Positions 57,974 through 64,000 of a stretch of DNA of 64,000 nt are shown piece after piece; the first letter of the stretch is position 1; each line of letters opens with the position of its first letter. The notes beneath the pieces were generated by a model. The model ran no database searches, was not told the origin of the DNA, and saw only the letters and a list, made by a program, of their open reading frames with translations. The translations under genes and the position numbers were made by a program. Source of the stretch: DATFQE01 sp963738205 (GTDB lineage: Bacteria; Actinomycetota; Thermoleophilia; Gaiellales; Gaiellaceae); assembly GCA_963738205.1 (NCBI GenBank), contig CAVTVQ010000006.1:496001-560000 (forward strand), read 5' to 3'.

Positions 57974-59659
57974 TTAGAGCTCGACCTCGCGACGCACGAC
58001 GCCGGCGCGCTGATGGCGGGCCTCGACCCCGAGCGTGCCGCCGTCGGGCGCCTCGACCACCCATTCGAGCTTCGCTCGGTCGCTAGTGCCCTGGTCGGTC
58101 CCCCACCATAGGGCGCTGCGCAGGTGGACCCGGCCCTCGAGCTCGCCGGCCTCCTGCTTCGGCTCGCCGGCCACCACGCGGGCGCCCTCGGGCAGCCTCA
58201 ACTCGACCTCGATCGGTCGCGCGGCCTTGCGTTCGAGCGCCCGCTGGCTCACGTAGGTGGGCAGCCAACCGCTGTTCTCGAGCACCAGCCGCACCAGGTG
58301 CCGGCCGTCGCCGAGCTCGTCGACAGCGAGCGAACGGATCTCCAGCCGCGGCGAGACGAGCAGGTGCCAGACCGCCCAGTCGGAGTGCGGCGCGACCTCG
58401 GCCTCGAGGAACTTGAACGGCACGTTCGCCCAACACGCGGCGACGTCCCAGCCGCCGAGCTCGACCGAGCCGAGCTGCTCGTGCTCGAACGGATACCAGT
58501 CGACGTAGCCCTTGCCGTCGAGCTCGCGGTCGGCCCACTGCAGCAACTTGAGGTCGTCGTCGGGCGAGTGGTCGCGCAGCCACTCGATGAAGTGGTAGTC
58601 CTCGATCCCGGCGCGGCGCTGCGGGCTCCAGAACTCCGTCGTCCACGAGAACACGCCGATGTGGTCGTAGAGCCAGTCGTGGGCGGAGCCCTTGATCGAC
58701 TCCTTCGGCTCGTACTTGAACTCGTGGAAGACCGAGACCGAGGGATACCCCGTCAGCCTCGTCGCCTCCTCGCCGAGGAGCTTGTACGTGCGCAGGTCGT
58801 TGGGTGGGAAGTGCTCGTCGGGGTGCCCGGCGTACGGACGGAGGTGGACGCCGCTGAACGTGTGGTAGGCGATGTGCCCCGTGATGTTCGGCCTGTCGAC
58901 GACCGCCTGCACCATCGCGCGGATCTCGGGCTCCGAGGTCGGATACGGCCCCGCGCCGCGCTGCTCGGACTCGGTCGCCCACTCGTACGGGAAGTTCCGG
59001 TTGAGATCGAGGCCCTCGAGCGGCGGCGCGACCTTGATCGTGACGCCGTCGTAATTGCGGAGCGTGCCCTCCGACAGGAGCCGGTAGTACTCGCCGCCGG
59101 GCCCCTCGTCCGGGTCGCGTCGGATCAGCAGACGGGGTTCCTCCGGATGCGGCTTCCACGCGCCGTTGTCGTCGCGTAGGCGCAGCATCAGGATGCGGCC
59201 GTCGCCGTCCAGGTCCTCCTCGTGCAGGCCGTCCTGCGGGTCGACCTGAGGCCAGGGCCGGACGCTCGAACGGACGAACCGCGGCCGGTCGGCCAGCGCC
59301 AGCTCGGCGCCGTCGGGGTTGAGGCGCGGCAGCACATAGAAGGCGCGGGTGTCCAGGCAGCGTGTGACGCGCTCGTCGATTCCGTAGCCGGTCAGAAGCT
59401 TGTGGATCAGATGGAGCGCGGCCGTGCAGCCCGTCACCTCGACCGCGTGGATGTTCGCCTCGACGAGGAATGCGGGCTTCTCGAGGTCCGGCCCGGTGTC
59501 GAACGCCGTGACCGTGGCCAACCAGATGTCGCGGCCTTCCCAGGAGTGCCCGACCGACTCGAGCCGCAGCAGCTCGGGCGCCTCCCCCGCCCACGTCCGA
59601 AGCAGCTCGGTCAGCTCGCCGTACCGGTAGAACCGGTCGTAGGCGACCGCCGCAGGCAC
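57974..59659 (-). CDS. M14-family zinc carboxypeptidase
   Basis: 561 residues from the GTG at 59659. Zinc ligands: EANIHAVEVTG (HxxE) and ITGHIAYHTFSG (His). The catalytic Glu is in FSWTTEFWSP. DLNRNFPYEW is the substrate-binding Asn-Arg motif and GTLRNYDGVTIK precedes it. A long C-terminal beta domain (LVSPRLEIRSLAVDELGDGRHLVRLVLENSGWLPTYVSQRALER) is unusual for short M14 enzymes and may bind substrate. No signal peptide is seen. It follows the M3-like peptidase with a 7-bp gap, so the two are co-transcribed. Confidence 0.88.
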   Translation of the reverse strand: MPAAVAYDRFYRYGELTELLRTWAGEAPELLRLESVGHSWEGRDIWLATVTAFDTGPDLEKPAFLVEANIHAVEVTGCTAALHLIHKLLTGYGIDERVTRCLDTRAFYVLPRLNPDGAELALADRPRFVRSSVRPWPQVDPQDGLHEEDLDGDGRILMLRLRDDNGAWKPHPEEPRLLIRRDPDEGPGGEYYRLLSEGTLRNYDGVTIKVAPPLEGLDLNRNFPYEWATESEQRGAGPYPTSEPEIRAMVQAVVDRPNITGHIAYHTFSGVHLRPYAGHPDEHFPPNDLRTYKLLGEEATRLTGYPSVSVFHEFKYEPKESIKGSAHDWLYDHIGVFSWTTEFWSPQRRAGIEDYHFIEWLRDHSPDDDLKLLQWADRELDGKGYVDWYPFEHEQLGSVELGGWDVAACWANVPFKFLEAEVAPHSDWAVWHLLVSPRLEIRSLAVDELGDGRHLVRLVLENSGWLPTYVSQRALERKAARPIEVELRLPEGARVVAGEPKQEAGELEGRVHLRSALWWGTDQGTSDRAKLEWVVEAPDGGTLGVEARHQRAGVVRREVEL

Positions 59660-59666
59660 GAAGGGT

Positions 59667-61175
59667 CTAGGCCCCGAGCTCGGCCAGCAGCGGCCGCGTG
59701 TCGTGCGGGTCGACTCCCAGCCGGGCGGCGATCTCCTCGCTCGTCGGCCGGGTTCCCTCGGTGAAGAGCTCGCGCAGCATCTCGCCGGTCTCCGGACGCC
59801 TCCACCAGTCGGAGCCGACCTCGCGGATGAGGTGGTCGCGGAGCTGCGCGGCCCGGATCCACGCCCGCAGGTAGTCGGCGGAGTAGAAGCCGGCGTCCAT
59901 GTCGGCGAGGAACGCGTCGGAGCGATAGCGAACACCCGAGGCGGCCGTCAGCCGCTCCGAGTAGCCGTCGGACGTGCCGCCGTCGTCGTCGAAGCGGTCC
60001 CAGAAGTCGAGCTCGAACTGGAGCTTCGCGGTGTAGCGGCGGAAGAGCAGCGCCTCCAGGAAGACCGTCGCCTCCGCGTTCTCGGCGGCCTGCTCGTCGG
60101 AGAGGCCGAAGTAGTGCGCGTGCCACTCCGGCTCGCGCGAGATCGCTTCGAAGATGTACGAGTAGATCTCGGTCAGTGCGTGGTCGCGCGACAGGCTCCG
60201 GAAGGTGTACGGGAGCTCCGGGTCGCAGTTGCCGTAGTGGAGCGCATGGCCGGCCTCATGGAGGAATGCCTGGTAGTCGTGGAGCCCACCCTGCGCGCGC
60301 GTGATCAGGTGGACGACGCGCGGCGGGTCGGATGCGATCACGCAGGCCCGCGGCGACTTCTGCGGCCGGTCGTCGAGATCGAGCTTGATGTTCGGCTCGG
60401 CATCGAGGTCGAAGCCGAGCCGCCGGAGCGTGTCGAGACACACCTCCACTGCACGGTCCTTGCCGTACGTCGACTCGAGCGGCGACAGCCGCCGCAGGTA
60501 GCCGACGTGGTAGGACGAGGGCACGTCTTCGCGCTCGGGGCCGAGCAGCTTCTCGAACCAACGCTCGCGCAGCCGCGCGTAGACCTCGTCGGCCGCAGTG
60601 CTCGTGGTGCTGAGCACCTCGGCCAGCGTGCGCAGCGAGATGCCCTTCTCCTCCTCGTTCCGCGCGACGGCGTCCGGCTCTCCCGAGAGCTCGGCATCGA
60701 GCTCCTCACCGGCGCGCAGCAACTCGAGCCGCTCGTCGTTGAATGCAGCGGAGGCGTCGCCGTGGATGCGGCCGAGCTCCTCTCGATCGGCGTAGCCGTC
60801 GAGCACGGCCAGGCGCGCCTGCGCGCTGCGCAGCGGCATGTCCTCGCCCTGGAAGGTGACCCGGGCGGCGAGGATCTCGTTCTCGAGGACGTCCTCGCGC
60901 TCCGCCAGCTCGCTCGTGATCAGGCCCGACTCGCAGGCCTTGCGCAGCCGGTAGAGCCGCTCGCGCTCCTCGTCCGACGCCTCGGCCTCGGCGGCGCGCA
61001 GCGCGTCGAGCTGCTCGCGGGTGAACAGATCTGCGTAGCGAGCGACGATCGCGGCCTGCTCGGAGACCTCCTTCTCGCCCACGCGGACAGCACGGCCCTC
61101 CTCGGAGCGCTCGAAGACGTAGCGCTGGAGGCGAGACTCGTATTCGGCCGGTGTCCGGACTGCCGCGACGCTCAT
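59667..61175 (-). CDS. HEXXH zinc metallopeptidase (M3-like)
   Basis: 502 residues, mostly helical. The gluzincin motif FLHEAGHALHYG lies at about residues 307-318, with a downstream Glu in LTEIYSYIFEAI as third ligand candidate. Upstream LRERWFEKLLG and YHVGYLRRLSPLESTYGKDRAVE fit the thimet/oligopeptidase-like fold. A shorter N-terminal domain than M3A enzymes suggests a divergent branch. It is cytoplasmic by sequence. Together with the M14 enzyme it may finish peptide breakdown. Confidence 0.82.
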   Translation of the reverse strand: MSVAAVRTPAEYESRLQRYVFERSEEGRAVRVGEKEVSEQAAIVARYADLFTREQLDALRAAEAEASDEERERLYRLRKACESGLITSELAEREDVLENEILAARVTFQGEDMPLRSAQARLAVLDGYADREELGRIHGDASAAFNDERLELLRAGEELDAELSGEPDAVARNEEEKGISLRTLAEVLSTTSTAADEVYARLRERWFEKLLGPEREDVPSSYHVGYLRRLSPLESTYGKDRAVEVCLDTLRRLGFDLDAEPNIKLDLDDRPQKSPRACVIASDPPRVVHLITRAQGGLHDYQAFLHEAGHALHYGNCDPELPYTFRSLSRDHALTEIYSYIFEAISREPEWHAHYFGLSDEQAAENAEATVFLEALLFRRYTAKLQFELDFWDRFDDDGGTSDGYSERLTAASGVRYRSDAFLADMDAGFYSADYLRAWIRAAQLRDHLIREVGSDWWRRPETGEMLRELFTEGTRPTSEEIAARLGVDPHDTRPLLAELGA

Positions 61176-61189
61176 TCGGCGGCGTAGTG

Positions 61190-61558
61190 TTACACGCGCG
61201 CCCGGAGAGAACGGCCGGCAAGTCGGCGCACGGTCTCGCCGAGCTCTTCGATCGGGAACGGCTTGGAGATGATCGCGTCGGCCGTCGCTTCCTCGTCGGG
61301 CGAGCGCTCCTGCGGGCTACCGGTGAGCAGCGCGACCGCCACTTCCGGACGGTCACGGCGCAGCTCGCGCAGCAGGTCGAGCCCGCGTTCGTTCCCGATG
61401 TGGAGGTCGAGCAGGACGACCTCGACCGGCTGCTCGGCGAGAACCGCCCGAGCCTGGCCGAGCGTGGACGCTTCGGCGATCTGGTGCCCCTCGAGCTCGA
61501 GGTTCACCCGACACAGAAGACGAATCGCGGCGTCGTCGTCAACGACGAGCACCGTCAT
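61190..61558 (-). CDS. Stand-alone response-regulator receiver (CheY-like)
   Basis: 122 residues, one receiver domain. VLVVDDDAAIRLLCRVNLELEGH has the acidic pocket, VEVVLLDLHIGNERGLDLL the phosphoacceptor Asp, VAVALLTGS the Thr, and AIISKPFPIEEL the Lys. There is no output domain and no histidine kinase next to it. It could be a phosphorelay intermediate or bind a partner directly. The gap upstream contains a 6-bp inverted repeat (GTTTCC/GGAAAC) around an A-rich loop, perhaps part of its promoter. Confidence 0.93.
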   Translation of the reverse strand: MTVLVVDDDAAIRLLCRVNLELEGHQIAEASTLGQARAVLAEQPVEVVLLDLHIGNERGLDLLRELRRDRPEVAVALLTGSPQERSPDEEATADAIISKPFPIEELGETVRRLAGRSLRARV

Positions 61559-61772
61559 GCCGCACCCCCCATTCGATTCCTCACGGAGTGTAGCCGTATC
61601 CTTGCTGCTGTCTAGGCCGTTTCCTTTTTAGAAATGGGAAACAACGTCGACACGAGATCGCCCGAAACCGAGGCGCAGTCCCGCCTCGTTGTCGACCTGC
61701 CGCGCCCTAGCCTGCGGTATCGCGTGCTGGCGTGGCAGGTGTTCCAGCGGGCCCTCGACCCGCTGGCGCCGC
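61559..61772. other. Intergenic region between gltX and the receiver gene
   Basis: 214 bases. Near the gltX stop a 7-bp stem CAGCGGG/CCCGCTG with loop CCCTCGA (61747-61767) is a likely terminator for gltX. A/T-rich sequence at 61615-61645 may hold the receiver promoter. No gene is seen. Confidence 0.45.
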
Positions 61773-63044
61773 CTAGGCCCCTGCGCCAGCCGCGCGCCTG
61801 ATCCGCTCGAGCGAGGCATCCCGCCCGAGCAGCTCGAGGCTCTCGAAGAGCCCCGGGGACACCGTCGAGCCCGTGACCGCCACGCGGATCGGCTGAAATG
61901 CTTGCCGAGGCTTCAGCCCGAGCTCGTCGGCCGTCCCGCGGAGCGCCCGCTCGATCCCCTCCGCATCGAACGGCTCGACCGCGGACAGCGCAGCCGCCGC
62001 GGCCGCGAGCATCGTACGGCCCGCCTCGTCGAGCCCGTTCACGCCCTCGACCGGCTCGAACAGGAAGCGCACGAAGTCGGGGAAGCGCCCCAGCGTCTCG
62101 ATCTTCTCCTGCGCGAGCGGGGCCGCCCTGCGCACGAGCTCCTCGTCCCAGTCGATCCCCTGCTCGCGGAGGTAGGTGAGGACGGCATCGGCATAGGCCT
62201 CCGGAGACAACCCGCGGAGGTAGACCCCGTTCATCCAGTCCAGCTTGGCGTAGTCGAACGTCGCCGGGCTGGCGCCGACACGGTCGAGCGTGAAGCGGTC
62301 GACGAGCTCGTCGCGGCTCATGATCGTCGTCTTGTCGTCGTAGCTCCAGCCGAGCAGGGCGAGGAAGTTGACGAGCGCCTCGGGGAGGTAACCGTTGTCG
62401 CGGAACTCCTCGACGGTCACCGCGCCGTGGCGCTTGGACAGCTTGCGACCGTCGCCGCCGTTGACGTTGGGGACGTGCGCATACACCGGCACCTCGGCGC
62501 CGAGCGCGCGGAGGATGTTGATCTGCTTCGGCGTGTTCGAGATGTGGTCCGGGCCGCGGATCACGTGGGTGATGCCGTCGAGCGCGTCCTCGATCGGCGA
62601 GGCGAAGTTGTAGGTGGGCCGCCCGTCGGACCTCAGGATCACGACGTCCTCGATCGTCTCGTTCGGCACCTCGACCCGGCCGACCACGACGTCGTCCCAC
62701 GCGGTCGTGCCCTCGTCGGGCATGCGGAAGCGGATCGCGCCGTCGTCCTCGTACGCCTTCCCCGCCTCGACCAGGCGCCGCGCTTCCTCTTGGGCGTGCT
62801 CCATCCGCTCGAGCTGGAACGTCACAGGGCCGTCCCAGTCGAGGCCGAGCCAGCGCAGCGACTCCTGGATCTGCTCGGTCGCCTCGGCCACCTCGCGGCC
62901 GGTGTCGGTGTTCTCGATCCGCAGGCGGAACTGGCCGCCCTGGTTGCGTGCGAACAGCCAGTTGAACAGCGCCGTGCGCACGTTCCCGATGTGCAGGAAC
63001 CCGGTTGGGCTGGGGGCCATGCGGACGCGGACGGGAGCGGACAT
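61773..63044 (-). CDS. gltX: Glutamyl-tRNA synthetase
   Basis: 423-residue class I GluRS, slightly short. RVRMAPSPTGFLHIGNVRTALFNWLFAR carries the HIGN signature. RIENTDTGR and GLDWDGP complete the catalytic core, IRGPDHISNTPKQINILRALG is the pocket region, and KLSKRHGAVTVEEFRDNGYLPEALVNFLALLGWS contains the KMSKS-equivalent KLSKR. A compact anticodon-binding domain ends the protein. With no GlnRS in view, it may also glutamylate tRNA-Gln (inference). Confidence 0.96.
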   Translation of the reverse strand: MSAPVRVRMAPSPTGFLHIGNVRTALFNWLFARNQGGQFRLRIENTDTGREVAEATEQIQESLRWLGLDWDGPVTFQLERMEHAQEEARRLVEAGKAYEDDGAIRFRMPDEGTTAWDDVVVGRVEVPNETIEDVVILRSDGRPTYNFASPIEDALDGITHVIRGPDHISNTPKQINILRALGAEVPVYAHVPNVNGGDGRKLSKRHGAVTVEEFRDNGYLPEALVNFLALLGWSYDDKTTIMSRDELVDRFTLDRVGASPATFDYAKLDWMNGVYLRGLSPEAYADAVLTYLREQGIDWDEELVRRAAPLAQEKIETLGRFPDFVRFLFEPVEGVNGLDEAGRTMLAAAAAALSAVEPFDAEGIERALRGTADELGLKPRQAFQPIRVAVTGSTVSPGLFESLELLGRDASLERIRRAAGAGA

Positions 63045-63064
63045 CGCGCCACTATCGTAGGTGG

Positions 63065-63907
63065 ATGCTCATGGGAGCCCACTGCTCGGGCGGGGTCAAG
63101 GGCTCGCTCGACCGGGCGGATGAGATCGGCGCCGAGGCCGTGCAGCTGTTCACGCAGAGCCCTCGTACCTGGCGCACGCCCGCGCCCGACCCCGAGGCCT
63201 ACGCGCGCTTCCGCGAGCAGCGCACCGACGCAGGGATCGGCTCCGTGCTCTGCCACGCGCTCTACCTCTGCAACCTGGCCGCGCCCGACGACACGATCTA
63301 CGAGAAGTCGGTGGCGACGCTCGCGAGCACCGTCGACGTCGGGTGCGCGATCGGAGCCGAGGGCGTCGTCTTCCACGTCGGCTCGCACCTGGGCGCCGGG
63401 ATGGACGCCGGCATCGAACGCGTCGAGGCGGCGCTGCGCACGGTGCTCGAACGCTGCAACGAGACGACGTGGCTGCTGATGGAGAACTCCGCCGGCGCCG
63501 GCGGGACGATCGGTCGCTCGATCGACGAGCTCGCAATCATCTACGAGCGGCTCGACGGCCATCCCCGCCTCGGCGTCTGCCTCGACTCCTGCCACCTGTA
63601 CGTGTCCGGGACGGACGTGACCGACCGCGAGGCGCTCGACGCGCTGCTCGACGAGCTCGACAACCGCATCGGGCTCGACCGCCTGCGCGCGCTGCACGTC
63701 AACGACGCGAAGTCGGCCCTCGGCTCCAACAGCGACCGTCACGACAACGTGCTGGACGGATCGATGGGCGAGAAGCTCGGCGTCTTCCTCGGCCACCCGG
63801 CGCTGCAGGGGCTGCCGGCGGTGCTCGAGGTTCCGGGGACGAACGGCAAGGGCCCGGACGCCGAGCAGGTCACCAAGCTGCGCGAGCTCCACGCCCGCTG
63901 GACGTGA
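63065..63907 (+). CDS. nfo: Endonuclease IV (AP endonuclease)
   Basis: 280-residue TIM-barrel DNA repair enzyme that cuts 5' to abasic sites with three zinc ions. MGAHCSGGVKGSLDRADEIGAEAVQLFTQSPRTW opens the barrel. VVFHVGSHLGAG, LLMENSAGAGGTIG, LGVCLDSCHLYVSG, ALHVNDAKSALGSNSDRHDNVLDG and AVLEVPGTNGKGP supply the metal ligands. The ATG at 63065 gives MLMGAH, the family-like start; a second ATG follows at 63071. Divergent from gltX with 20 bp between starts. Confidence 0.95.
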   Translation: MLMGAHCSGGVKGSLDRADEIGAEAVQLFTQSPRTWRTPAPDPEAYARFREQRTDAGIGSVLCHALYLCNLAAPDDTIYEKSVATLASTVDVGCAIGAEGVVFHVGSHLGAGMDAGIERVEAALRTVLERCNETTWLLMENSAGAGGTIGRSIDELAIIYERLDGHPRLGVCLDSCHLYVSGTDVTDREALDALLDELDNRIGLDRLRALHVNDAKSALGSNSDRHDNVLDGSMGEKLGVFLGHPALQGLPAVLEVPGTNGKGPDAEQVTKLRELHARWT

Positions 63908-63978
63908 GCGGACAACCACGATCCCGACGGTTTGTCAAGTCTTGCGGAGGGCGGTGACCGGGCCTCACAATCCCGATA

Positions 63979-64000
63979 TGGAAGACCAGCGCGAGCGCGA
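63979..64000 (+). CDS. Start of a gene cut by the window edge
   Basis: ATG GAA GAC CAG CGC GAG CGC reads MEDQRER and runs off the right end. It follows a ~70-bp gap with possible promoter elements (TTGCGG and CACAAT, ~18 bp apart) and no clear ribosome site, so it may be leaderless. The product cannot be identified. Confidence 0.35.

Noticed and set aside
1..64000. CRISPR arrays, IS elements with terminal inverted repeats, rRNA operons
   Set aside because: No regularly spaced repeats, transposase motifs or rRNA sequence were seen anywhere in the window.

Overview
The window is very GC-rich, densely coded DNA, with many GTG starts and GTGA/ATGA stop-start overlaps. Gene order and protein types point to a deep-branching actinobacterium of the Thermoleophilia kind (inference: SigF/RsbW-type regulation, fused aroK-aroB, a hydrophobic ~50-aa protein, two MIP channels). 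I had no database to confirm the taxon.

Layout. 1-24.3 kb is almost entirely minus-strand housekeeping: hisS-aspS, a DivIVA-like protein, two paralogous membrane proteins, an RlpA-like exported protein, a probable 6S RNA, mnmA, an anti-sigma/sigma pair, alaS-ruvX-mltG, the shikimate genes aroE-aroC-aroKB-aroQ, pepQ-efp, an unusual biotin-carrier fusion with accC, then nusB, a small xseB-like gene, a prenyl synthase and tlyA (cut by the left edge). 24.7-30.8 kb is a histidine-degradation operon (ftcD, hutH, a small membrane protein, hutU, hutI). 30.8-35.7 kb (plus strand) holds a methyltransferase, a uracil-DNA-glycosylase-like gene and a pair of ABC exporter half-transporters, all broken by many single-base shifts that look like sequence errors. 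35.7-40.6 kb has membrane proteins, an HD-domain protein, a possible injection-system cargo protein, tRNA-Gln, a lipoprotein and an aquaporin.

40.64-49.63 kb is an integrated element in a tRNA-Glu gene. It is bounded by a 22-bp near-perfect repeat of the tRNA 3' end and carries a tyrosine integrase, a glycosyltransferase, a non-coding control region with large palindromes, small CxxC proteins, a two-gene primase/ATPase replication module, an Xis-sized protein and a ParB-like protein. Sequence echoes to its right (49.6-51.8 kb) suggest a decayed second copy. 50-64 kb returns to chromosomal genes: a secreted Asp-box propeller, an orphan solute-binding protein, a class III cyclase with an extracytoplasmic propeller, threonine ammonia-lyase, a second MIP channel, two zinc peptidases, a CheY-like receiver, gltX and nfo.

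The most unusual items are the degenerate carboxyltransferase-biotin carrier fusion next to accC, the 6S RNA candidate beside mnmA, and the tRNA-Glu element with its control region.
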